Below are positions 37,286 to 44,753 of a stretch of 46,849 nucleotides of DNA, piece after piece. A program made the translations under genes and the position numbers. Below the pieces are notes generated by a model, which was not told the DNA's origin, ran no database searches, and worked only from the letters and a program-made list of their open reading frames with translations. Source of the DNA: Syntrophomonadaceae bacterium (lineage in GTDB: Bacteria; Bacillota; Syntrophomonadia; Syntrophomonadales; DTU052); the NCBI GenBank assembly GCA_012728655.1, contig JAAYEQ010000022.1:1-46849 (forward strand), written 5' to 3'. Each line of letters begins with the position of its first letter. The first letter of the stretch is position 1.

Positions 37286-38458
37286 CTACATTACCCCCTC
37301 TCCAGTCATAGGAGACATCATTCGCAGCCGCTCAATTATACCCGGCAGGACTTGTACCACGTAGTCCACGTCTTCCTGGGTATTGGTTCGACCGAGACTC
37401 AGGCGGACGGACCCGTGGGCAATCTCATGCGGGAGTCCGATAGCCAGCAGCACGTGAGAAGGATCCAGAGATCCCGAAGTGCAAGCCGAGCCGCTGGAGG
37501 CCATGATGCCCAATTGGTCCAGCATCAACAGGATGGACTCGCCCTCGACATATCTGAAACAAAGGCTGACATGCCCGGGCAAGCGGTTAACCGGGTCACC
37601 GGTCAGGATGGTATCCGGAATCAGCCTCAGCAAACTTCCGGACAGGTTACGGCCCAACTTAGTCAGATGCTCTATTGATTCACTCATTACTTCACCGGCA
37701 ATTTCCGCCGCCGCCCCAAAACCGACAATACCGGGTACATTCTCGGTTCCGGATCTCAGTTTGCGCTCCTGGGCTCCACCAAACAAGCGCCGGGCCAGGC
37801 GGATTCCCTTCTTTTTATACAGGCATCCCACCCCTTTTGGTCCGTAAAGCTTGTGGGCAGAACAGGAGAGCATATCCACTCCCATGTCCTTTACATCAAC
37901 CGGGATACGGCCCACTGTCTGAACGGCGTCGGTATGGAACACGGCTCCTCCTTCATGGGCTATAGCCGCCAGCTTTTTTATGGGCTGGATGGTGCCGATC
38001 TCATTGTTGGCATGCATGATCGAAACCAGTGCCGTATTCGGTTTCATCGCGCGTTCCAGCGTTTCCGGCTCCACCATCCCGTACTCGTTTACGGGAAGAA
38101 ACGTCACCTGGTAACCTTTCCGCTCCAGGTAGGCGAAAACGTCCAGAACCGCATGGTGCTCAATCGCCGAGGTGATTATATGCTGTCCCCGGGGCGGCAT
38201 CGCTTCCATCAGCCCCAGTATCGCCAGATTGTCAGCCTCGGTCCCGCCGCTGGTAAATATGATCTCCTCGGGTGCGGCATTGATTAAGCGGGCCACCTGC
38301 TCCCGAGCGGTTTCCACCCCGTTACGGGCGATCTGCCCCATCCGGTGAATACTGGAGGGGTTGCCGTACTCCTCGGTCAAATACGGCTCCATCGCCTTAA
38401 GAACCCGGGGATCGAGCGGAGTAGTCGCACTATGATCCATGTAGACTCGTTTCACCAT
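37286..38458 (-). CDS. iscS: cysteine desulfurase IscS/NifS
   Basis: This 390-residue PLP enzyme removes sulfur from cysteine for Fe-S clusters and tRNA thiolation. YMDHSATTPLDP opens the protein. The PLP Lys is in SAHKLYGPKGVG, and the catalytic Cys in SGSACTSGSLDP near residue 325. The ATG at 38458 has AAGGAGACAG upstream; the longer frame from 38623 would run into iscR. It sits between iscR and iscU. Confidence 0.95.
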   Translation of the reverse strand: MVKRVYMDHSATTPLDPRVLKAMEPYLTEEYGNPSSIHRMGQIARNGVETAREQVARLINAAPEEIIFTSGGTEADNLAILGLMEAMPPRGQHIITSAIEHHAVLDVFAYLERKGYQVTFLPVNEYGMVEPETLERAMKPNTALVSIMHANNEIGTIQPIKKLAAIAHEGGAVFHTDAVQTVGRIPVDVKDMGVDMLSCSAHKLYGPKGVGCLYKKKGIRLARRLFGGAQERKLRSGTENVPGIVGFGAAAEIAGEVMSESIEHLTKLGRNLSGSLLRLIPDTILTGDPVNRLPGHVSLCFRYVEGESILLMLDQLGIMASSGSACTSGSLDPSHVLLAIGLPHEIAHGSVRLSLGRTNTQEDVDYVVQVLPGIIERLRMMSPMTGEGVM

Positions 38459-38477
38459 GACTGTCTCCTTTCCAATC

Positions 38478-38924
38478 CTATTCTGCGGATCCGTTGCCGT
38501 TGAGTTTCTTCCGTTTCGCTTCTTCGACCAGATCCTGCAAGCTGTAAGAATCCAGGACTCCTGCGATGGAATCCCGAACTTTGGCCCATAGCACCCGGGT
38601 AACACAATAATCGGCTCGTTCACATTCCTCCGGATACTCTTCGCTTACGCAGTCGACCGGAGCTATGGGTCCTTCCAGAGCCCGGATTATCTCACCCACC
38701 GTGATCTCGGCCGGTTCTCTGGTCAGTACATACCCTCCCTGGGGTCCGCGTATGCTTTTAATCAGCCCCGCTCGTTTGAGTGACGTCATTATCTGCTCCA
38801 GGTAACGATCCGATATCCCTTCCCGCTCCGCAACCTGATAAACTGCATTCGGTCCTTCATCCTTATGGACGGCGAGGTTGACCATGGCTCTTAATCCGTA
38901 TCGTCCTTTGGTAGATAACTTCAT
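38478..38924 (-). CDS. iscR: Rrf2-family regulator IscR
   Basis: This 148-residue winged-helix regulator has KLSTKGRYGLRAMVNLA at the start, and a recognition region including SDRYLEQIM and IKSIRGPQGGYVL. Three Cys in the C-terminal part (VDCVSEEYPEECERADYC) suit Fe-S ligation as in IscR. It probably senses cluster status and controls its own operon; GGAGGT precedes the ATG. Confidence 0.92.
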   Translation of the reverse strand: MKLSTKGRYGLRAMVNLAVHKDEGPNAVYQVAEREGISDRYLEQIMTSLKRAGLIKSIRGPQGGYVLTREPAEITVGEIIRALEGPIAPVDCVSEEYPEECERADYCVTRVLWAKVRDSIAGVLDSYSLQDLVEEAKRKKLNGNGSAE

Positions 38925-38976
38925 ACTGTACCTCCATTTCTCCTGACATTCTTGGATATAGGCGAAATAAGGAAGA

Positions 38977-39004
38977 ATTATACCGCCTTACGTCGAATAC
39001 TCAA
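38977..39004 (-). promoter_or_regulatory. internal promoter for iscR-iscS-iscU
   Basis: On the minus strand TTGAGT (39004-38999) and TATAAT (38982-38977) are 16 bases apart, at the very end of nadA. It could let IscR regulate the isc genes separately from nadA. Confidence 0.45.
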
Positions 39005-39908
39005 TCATCCGCTCCAAAGCTATCCGAGCCCGGTCTCGAATCGACTCCTCCACCGTCACCCGGGTTTCCAGGTGTTCGAGCGAGTAAATCATCTTTTCCA
39101 GGGTGATGCTCTTCATGTTGGGGCATATCAAATCTTCGGTGGCCAGGATAAACTCCTTGCCGGGGTAAGCCTTTTGGAGGGGATGAAGGATTCCACATTC
39201 GGTCCCGATGATAAACGAATTCGCTTCCGAAGCCCCCGCATATTCAATAATGGCCCGGGTGCTGCCCGCAAAATCAGCCACATCCACCACTTCCGGGCGA
39301 CACTCCGGGTGCACCAGGATCTTGGCATCAGGATATCTTTGTTTCAGTTCCAGCAGTTCGTGGAGCCTGACCTCCTCATGGGTGGGACAACACGAGTGAA
39401 AAAGATCCAGGTCGCGATTCAGCCGGCGGGCGATGTTGCAGCCCAGATAGCGATCAGGTACGAAGAATACCCTGGCGTCAGGGGGCATCTTTTCCAGTAT
39501 TTTGGCGGCATTTGATGAGGTACAGCAGACATCGCTCACCGCCTTGACCTCGGCCGGGGTGTTCACGTAGCAGACTACGATGCTGTCCGGGTAGCGCTCC
39601 TTGTACTCCAGAACATCCCGCGCCGTTATATCGTTGGCCATAGGGCAGGTGGCGTCCGGCTCCGGGGTCAGTACAGTTTTGTCCGGACATAGAATGACAG
39701 CCGTCTCGGCCATGAAATCGACTCCGGCCACCAGTATGGTTTCGCACGGAGCTTCCCGGGCCGCCAGGGCCATGCTGTAAGAATCGCCCACGAAGTCGGC
39801 CACATCCTGAACCTCGGGCCGCTGGTAATAATGAGCTATTACATAGGCGGAACGTTCTTCTTTAAGCTTTAGGAACCTGTCGATCAGGTTTCCATCAGGA
39901 TTTCTCAT
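38988..39908 (-). CDS. nadA: quinolinate synthase NadA
   Basis: This 306-residue [4Fe-4S] enzyme condenses iminoaspartate with dihydroxyacetone phosphate to quinolinate for NAD synthesis. AHYYQRPEVQDVADFVGDS is the family N-terminal signature. The cluster cysteines fall in DVCCTSSNA, GTECGIL and EDLICPNM. GGAGGC precedes the ATG. nadB and nadC are not adjacent. It lies 63 bases upstream of iscR on the same strand, coupling an Fe-S enzyme to cluster assembly genes. Confidence 0.94.
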   Translation of the reverse strand: MRNPDGNLIDRFLKLKEERSAYVIAHYYQRPEVQDVADFVGDSYSMALAAREAPCETILVAGVDFMAETAVILCPDKTVLTPEPDATCPMANDITARDVLEYKERYPDSIVVCYVNTPAEVKAVSDVCCTSSNAAKILEKMPPDARVFFVPDRYLGCNIARRLNRDLDLFHSCCPTHEEVRLHELLELKQRYPDAKILVHPECRPEVVDVADFAGSTRAIIEYAGASEANSFIIGTECGILHPLQKAYPGKEFILATEDLICPNMKSITLEKMIYSLEHLETRVTVEESIRDRARIALERMIEYST

Positions 39909-40113
39909 TCAAGGATGCCTCCACTGATATTTAAGTCTGAGTGTATAATAACATAATTCCAATGGTTTTACTAGACTATTATGAAATAATTTCGTTTTCT
40001 CCCTTACCGTCCCCCTCACCGAAGCCGTCCTTTTGTTTTCTCTGTTTGACCACCCGGTTCGTACTGCGGGAGGGTGGGTCCCATCTTTTCTAACAGGGCC
40101 ATAATAATCGGTC

Positions 40114-40151
40114 ATTCCGAACCCAGCACAACCAGATCACCCATTCGGAAT
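40114..40151. repeat. inverted repeat ATTCCGAA / TTCGGAAT
   Basis: Arms 40114-40121 and 40144-40151 are perfect, 22 bases apart. The left half also shares GTCATTCCGAA with repeats at 31.8 kb, so it may be repeat debris or an operator for the RuBisCO-like operon. Confidence 0.4.
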
Positions 40152-40179
40152 AAAGGACTGGCAATATGCACAACCTTTT

Positions 40180-40282
40180 AAAGGTATCGATCTCCGCAAG
40201 TGAGCACTCCCGACAAGGAGGTGGTGAACCTTAAATCAGGGGCGTCGTTCTCCAACACTTCTTACGTAAGGAGGAGTCCAAG
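40180..40282 (+). promoter_or_regulatory. structured leader of the RuBisCO-like operon
   Basis: AAGGT (about 40179) with ACCTT (40228-40232) and CTCC with GGAG form a nested stem. CTTCTT at 40259-40266 can pair with AAGGAG around the loop ACGT, hiding the SD of the TTG at 40283. A short frame from GTG 40224 to the stop at 40301, with AAGGAGG just upstream, overlaps the start and might couple translation. No known riboswitch was recognised. Confidence 0.35.
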
Positions 40283-41599
40283 TTGTCTGAGCTGGATATG
40301 ATGGTCATCCCGGAACATATCGAAGCAACCGGCGAATATGTAATCGCTACCTATTATCTGCAAACCGGACGCAACCTGGATATCGTAAAGAAGATAAGCT
40401 CCATCGCCATTGAACAAACCACCGGCACCTGGGTAGCCGTTCCCGAAGAAACCCCGGAAGTTCGGGAAAGACATGTGGCGAAAGTGGTGAGCATATATGA
40501 AGTCCCGGGGAATGAATACGAGGTGCCGGAGAGCCAGGATAAACGCCAGTGGGTGTTTCAATTGGCTTACCCGGCTGTGAACTTCGGCCCCCAAATCCCC
40601 ATGATGCTGTCGACCATAATCGGCAATATTTCGATGATAGGACCCCTGAAACTCTTGGATATTAAATTCCCTCCCGGTTTTCTGTCCCAGTTTAAAGGTC
40701 CCAAATTCGGGGTTGAAGGTGTGCGCCAGCTGCTGGGAGTATATGACCGACCGCTGTTGAACAATATGATTAAACCCTGCACCGGCTATACTCCCGAAGT
40801 CGGCTGCAAGCTGTTTACCCGGGCGGTTGAAGGCGGTGTGGATATTGTCAAGGACGACGAGTTGATCGCCGACCCTCCTTTCAATCCCATCGAGAAGAGA
40901 ATCAAGCTGTATATGGAGGCTGTTCGCAAGCACTACGAAGAAACCGGTCACCGGGTGTTGTATACCCCCAACATTACCGACGGAGCCTTGAAAGTGCTGG
41001 ATAATGCACGGCGGGCTATTGATGCCGGAGCCAATGCATTGATGATCAACTTCCTGACCGTAGGTATTTCCGCTTTGCAGGGTTTGGCGGAACACCCAGA
41101 TATTAATGTCCCGATAATGGCCCACCTGGATTTCGCCGGAACCATGTATGAATCACCTACATCCGGCATGAGCTCCCACCTTATTCTGGGCAAACTCGCA
41201 CGTTTGGCGGGGGCAGATATGGTAGTCTACCCCAGTCCTTACGGCAAGTTCCCCTTCCTGCGGGAACGTTACCTGCAGATAGGACATCACCTGAACAGCC
41301 CATGGTGTAATATCAACCAGGCTTTCCCCATGCCCGGCGGCGGGGTAATGCCCAACTGCGTTGAGGCCATTTATCGCGATCTGGGACCTGACTGCATTAT
41401 GGGAGCCGGGGGAGCAATTCACGGCCATCCTATGGGACCGGTAGCCGGAGCCAGAGCCATGCGCCAGGCGATAGACGCAGCCGTGGCCGGAATACCCATC
41501 GTGGAAGCAGCCAAAGAACACCCTGAACTGCAGGCGGCAATTGACGCCTGGGGACTCCTGGAAGACGAGGAAAGCAGACTTTTTGATATCAAAGAATAA
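40283..41599 (+). CDS. RuBisCO-like protein (form IV type), function unknown
   Basis: This 438-residue protein aligns along the RuBisCO large chain. Against R. rubrum form II numbering the metal site is kept: K190, D192 and E193 (K191, D193, E194). So are E44 (E48), N115 (N111), K164 (K166), H281 (H287), the loop-6 Lys K322 (K329) and the Gly-Gly at 376-377. The second active-site Lys is Cys (C166 for K168), R288 is Leu, S368 is Gly, and no His fits H321. So carboxylation of RuBP is unlikely; other family members are enolases, isomerases, decarboxylases or transcarboxylases. TTG start at 40283 with AAGGAGGAG upstream. It leads an operon with two PEP-hydrolase-like barrels. Confidence 0.85.
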   Translation: MSELDMMVIPEHIEATGEYVIATYYLQTGRNLDIVKKISSIAIEQTTGTWVAVPEETPEVRERHVAKVVSIYEVPGNEYEVPESQDKRQWVFQLAYPAVNFGPQIPMMLSTIIGNISMIGPLKLLDIKFPPGFLSQFKGPKFGVEGVRQLLGVYDRPLLNNMIKPCTGYTPEVGCKLFTRAVEGGVDIVKDDELIADPPFNPIEKRIKLYMEAVRKHYEETGHRVLYTPNITDGALKVLDNARRAIDAGANALMINFLTVGISALQGLAEHPDINVPIMAHLDFAGTMYESPTSGMSSHLILGKLARLAGADMVVYPSPYGKFPFLRERYLQIGHHLNSPWCNINQAFPMPGGGVMPNCVEAIYRDLGPDCIMGAGGAIHGHPMGPVAGARAMRQAIDAAVAGIPIVEAAKEHPELQAAIDAWGLLEDEESRLFDIKE

Positions 41600-41613
41600 A
41601 AGGAGGAATTGCT

Positions 41614-42462
41614 ATGGCCAAACAGTACACCCGCGATGAAGTCAAAGCCAGGTTACAAGCGGAAATTGCAAAAGGTAAACCGATCATCATTGCCGGGGCC
41701 GGAACCGGCATATCCGGCAAGTTTGCGGAACAGGGAGGAGTTGACCTGATCGGGGTCTACAACTCCGGGCTGTTCCGTATGGATGGTAAAGGTTCCCTGG
41801 CCGGGCTTATGCCTTATGGCGATGCCAATCAGATCGTCATCGATCTGGCACACCGAGTATTCCCGGTAATTAAGGAAACTCCCATGATTGCCGGTATATG
41901 CGGAACTGACCCCACCAGGGAGATGCGTCCCTACCTCCAGCACCTGCAGCATCTGGGTTTCTCAGCCGTTATGAACTTCCCTACCGTCGGTTTGATTGAC
42001 GGCCGTTTCCGCCAGGAACTGGAGGATACCGGTATGGGATACGCGGTGGAAATTGAGACCCTTAAAATCGCCAAGGAACAGGGTCTGTTCACCCTGGGGT
42101 ATGCTTTCAACGTGGACGAGGCCCGGATGGTCGGCGAAGCCCAACTTGACGTGCTGATATGCCACATGGGTCTGACCGCCGGCGGTTCCATCGGCTCCAA
42201 ATATGCGGAGGATAAGCTTACCCTAGAAAAATGTGCGGACTTGATTAACGAAATGACCCAGGCGGCCCGCAGTAAGTACAAGGATATCATGATCTTTGCC
42301 CATGGCGGACCGATAGCCTATCCTGAAGACACCCGCTACATTTATGAACACACGGAAGCAGTAGGCTTTTTGGGTGCGTCCAGTATTGAACGCATACCCA
42401 TCGAAGTACCGCTTAAGGAAGCCTGTCAGCAATTTAAGAATATCCCGCTCAAAAAGAAATAA
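41614..42462 (+). CDS. PEP-hydrolase-like TIM barrel (Tm-1 C-domain family), canonical copy
   Basis: This 282-residue protein of the family annotated 'phosphoenolpyruvate hydrolase' (PF09370) also forms the C-terminal half of the plant Tm-1 protein. It keeps the common segments: IIAGAGTGISGK, YNSGLFRMDGKGSLAG, ICGTDPTR, MNFPTVGLIDGRF, CHMGLTAGG and AHGGPI, with GASSIER near the end. It lies 14 bases after the RuBisCO-like gene, with AAAGGAGGAATT as SD. The reaction is unproven despite the family name. A terminator follows. Confidence 0.85.
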   Translation: MAKQYTRDEVKARLQAEIAKGKPIIIAGAGTGISGKFAEQGGVDLIGVYNSGLFRMDGKGSLAGLMPYGDANQIVIDLAHRVFPVIKETPMIAGICGTDPTREMRPYLQHLQHLGFSAVMNFPTVGLIDGRFRQELEDTGMGYAVEIETLKIAKEQGLFTLGYAFNVDEARMVGEAQLDVLICHMGLTAGGSIGSKYAEDKLTLEKCADLINEMTQAARSKYKDIMIFAHGGPIAYPEDTRYIYEHTEAVGFLGASSIERIPIEVPLKEACQQFKNIPLKKK

Positions 42463-42471
42463 GCGCCGTTT

Positions 42472-42505
42472 CTCCCTGTTGTCCGTCCGGACAACAGGGA
42501 GTTTT
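42472..42505 (+). terminator. terminator splitting the RuBisCO-like operon
   Basis: A 13-bp perfect stem (CTCCCTGTTGTCC with GGACAACAGGGAG) with a GTCC loop is followed by TTTTC. It should reduce, not necessarily abolish, read-through into comB. Confidence 0.8.
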
Positions 42506-42508
42506 CAA

Positions 42509-42601
42509 ATGCGAACAGTAACGGGAATGTCTGGTCACATCCTTGCCCGGTGCTCTGGTGAAACCGGTTTTAAATGCGAAAAAGAACTGGAATGTCGTTG
42601 A
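42509..42601 (+). CDS. possible 30-residue upstream ORF abutting comB
   Basis: It reads MRTVTGMSGHILARCSGETG and ends FKCEKELECR, with three cysteines. Its ATG is seven bases from GGGAG, which lies in the terminator's right arm. Its stop touches the comB ATG (TGAATG), and comB has only a weak SD of its own, so coupling is possible. The AAATGCGAA-to-GGAATGTC segment is repeated at 42507 and 42572. It may be non-coding. Confidence 0.25.
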   Translation: MRTVTGMSGHILARCSGETGFKCEKELECR

Positions 42602-43399
42602 ATGAGCAAGGTTATCGAGGTGGATACCGCCCTCTCAATAAGAGAATATGCTCCCGAAGCAGACAACACCGTCTGTCTGTTGATAGACGTGCTGCGGGCC
42701 AGCAGTACGATTGTGTCGTTCCTGGATAACGGCTGCCGTTGGGTTTATACCGTGGCCAAGGAGGAACTGGCCCGCCAGTTGGGTGCTCAGAGGCAGATGG
42801 TTACCAGCGGTGAATGGCAGGGACGGAAACTGCCTGGATTTGACATGGACAACTCACCGGCGGAAGCCGGAAGGTATCCGGTTAAAGGCCGGGATGTGGC
42901 CCTGTGCACCAGCAACGGCACGCGGGCGATAGACAAAGCCAAGGGGTGTGTCAGCCTGTTTATCGCCAGCCTCCTTAATGCCAGGGCCTGCGCCCGGGCC
43001 GGTTTGACCGCGGCCGAGGCTGCATCCTGCGGAATAACCATAGTATGTGCGGGGCAGTACGGCAAATTTGTGCTGGATGATGCATACTGCGCCGGATACC
43101 TCCTGCAAGAGCTGGAAGACCTGGCCCGGGATCGGGGAATTTCGCTCCGTATTTCGGATTCATCTCGAGCGGCCAAAGCTTTGCTCGCCGCCTACCCCGA
43201 TGCACGGGCCGCTTTTCTCGAATCCGCCAGCGGTCAGGTACTCCTGGCAGAGGGCGGAAGAGAAGATTTTGAGGTCTGCCTGCAGATAAACACCTCGCAA
43301 GTCGTTCCTCATATGCAGTTGGATAACGGTCTGATCCGATTTTCCAACTGGGAAGGCAAAAACATCAACCAATTGAGGAGGGAAAACCATGACGGTTAA
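42602..43399 (+). CDS. 2-phosphosulfolactate phosphatase homologue (ComB family)
   Basis: This 265-residue protein of the ComB family has the conserved LLIDVLRASST near 26, GFDMDNSPAE near 79, LCTSNGTRA near 101 and CAGQYGKFVLDDAYCAGYLL near 149. ComB dephosphorylates 2-phospho-3-sulfolactate in coenzyme M synthesis, but homologues occur widely in bacteria without CoM. Here no comA, comC, comD or comE is nearby. The gene overlaps the next by 11 bases, so a role on another phospho-acid from this operon is more likely. Confidence 0.82.
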   Translation: MSKVIEVDTALSIREYAPEADNTVCLLIDVLRASSTIVSFLDNGCRWVYTVAKEELARQLGAQRQMVTSGEWQGRKLPGFDMDNSPAEAGRYPVKGRDVALCTSNGTRAIDKAKGCVSLFIASLLNARACARAGLTAAEAASCGITIVCAGQYGKFVLDDAYCAGYLLQELEDLARDRGISLRISDSSRAAKALLAAYPDARAAFLESASGQVLLAEGGREDFEVCLQINTSQVVPHMQLDNGLIRFSNWEGKNINQLRRENHDG

Positions 43400-44738
43400 A
43401 GAGATACTGGTAACCGGGATCCTCGATACCAAAGGAGATGAGATCAAGTTCCTGGCCGAACGGGTCAAAGCAGCGGGCGGCAACCCCACCATTTTGGAGC
43501 TGAGCGTCGGTCGTGAAGTCGGATGGGCCGATATCGGCCTGAGCGAAGTGCTTACCCGGGTAGGAAAAAAACCGGGAGACATATTTGCCCTGGACCGCAA
43601 AGCCGCCTCCGACCTGGTGGCGGAAGGAGCCATCAGGCTGGTAAATGAAATGGTGGCCGCGGGCAAGGTGCACGGCATCATTGCCTACGGCGGCTCCATG
43701 GGAGCCAGTATTGCTACCCGGATAATGCAGACGCTGCCCATCGGATTCCCCAAGTTCATGCTCACCACCATGGCCTCCGGCGACGTCGCTCCCTATGTGG
43801 GCACCTCCGACATCTGCATGATATACCCCATTGCCGAGGCCGGCCTTAATAAGGTCACCCGGGGGATACTCAACAACGCCGCCGGAGCTGTGGTGGGAAT
43901 GGCCAACGCACCGGCCTTGAAAGGGATCGAGGAAAAACCGCTGATCGGCTGCATGATGTTCGGCGTCACCACCCCCTGTGTACTGCGGGCCTCCTCCATC
44001 ATGGAAAAGGCCGGTTACGACGTTATGATCAACCATGCGGTCGGCAGCGGAGGCCGCTCCATGGAGGACCTGATCCGAAACGGTTTTATCGCCGGGATGC
44101 TTGATATAACCACGCATGAAATCGCCGATGAAATGCTGGGCGGGGTGCTGAGTGCCGGTCCCGACCGCCTGACCGCCGCCGGGGATATGGGCATTCCCCA
44201 GGTAGTGGCTCCGGGCGGATTGGACCTGATTAACTTTGGTCCCAAGCATACCGTGCCGGAAAGGCTCTTAAAGGAGACCGACCAGCCCGGACGGGGTCTG
44301 TATGAGCATAATCCCACGGTAACCTGCATCGGGGTGTCCATGGATGAGGCCTACCGAATCGGCGAACACATGGCGGAAAAGCTCAATCGAGCCAAAGGCC
44401 CCAGTGTTCTGTGCGTGCCCATGCGGGGATGGGGCGCCTGCGATCTCGCGACCCCCGACATAAAACTGGGTTGGTCCGGACCCGGACCCGGACCGGTGTG
44501 GGCCCCCGATGAACAGAATCCCCAGTGGTCACGGCGTTCAGTGCGGTATGTAAAAGCTCTCCGGGACAAGATCGACCCCACCAAGGACAATCTGGAGGTT
44601 ATTGTGGTCGATCGGCACATGAATGAGCCCGAATTTGCCGATTTGCTGGCTGAACTGCTCCTGGAAATGCTCAACGGGACCTGGGTCAAAGGCAACAAAA
44701 AGGGCCGCCCGGACGTGATTCCTTTTGAGAACTTTTAG
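43389..44738 (+). CDS. Tm-1-like ATP-binding protein (UPF0261)
   Basis: This 449-residue UPF0261 protein matches the N-terminal half of tomato Tm-1. ILVTGILDTKGDEIKFLAERV opens it, with GIIAYGGSMGASIATRIM and GVTTPCVLRA inside and VPMRGWGACDLAT and a Gly-Pro repeat (PGPGPVWAPDEQNP) later. The plant domain binds ATP; the bacterial reaction is unknown. GGAGGGAAAACC lies before the ATG. It is coupled to comB and sits 15 bases before the second TIM barrel. In eukaryotes these two halves are one fused protein, which supports a shared pathway. Confidence 0.87.
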   Translation: MTVKEILVTGILDTKGDEIKFLAERVKAAGGNPTILELSVGREVGWADIGLSEVLTRVGKKPGDIFALDRKAASDLVAEGAIRLVNEMVAAGKVHGIIAYGGSMGASIATRIMQTLPIGFPKFMLTTMASGDVAPYVGTSDICMIYPIAEAGLNKVTRGILNNAAGAVVGMANAPALKGIEEKPLIGCMMFGVTTPCVLRASSIMEKAGYDVMINHAVGSGGRSMEDLIRNGFIAGMLDITTHEIADEMLGGVLSAGPDRLTAAGDMGIPQVVAPGGLDLINFGPKHTVPERLLKETDQPGRGLYEHNPTVTCIGVSMDEAYRIGEHMAEKLNRAKGPSVLCVPMRGWGACDLATPDIKLGWSGPGPGPVWAPDEQNPQWSRRSVRYVKALRDKIDPTKDNLEVIVVDRHMNEPEFADLLAELLLEMLNGTWVKGNKKGRPDVIPFENF

Positions 44739-44753
44739 CTCGGAGGTTCATCT

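Noticed and set aside
40262-41125. 287-codon minus-strand frame opposite the RuBisCO-like gene
   Set aside because: Antisense shadow; the sense frame aligns along its whole length to the RuBisCO superfamily.
40283-41599. Reading the gene as a true CO2-fixing RuBisCO
   Set aside because: Several residues needed for RuBP binding and catalysis are replaced, and no phosphoribulokinase or other cycle gene is nearby.
43365-44249. 294-codon minus-strand frame, rich in Gly and His, opposite the Tm-1-like gene
   Set aside because: Composition is that of a reverse-complement artefact and the sense gene is certain.
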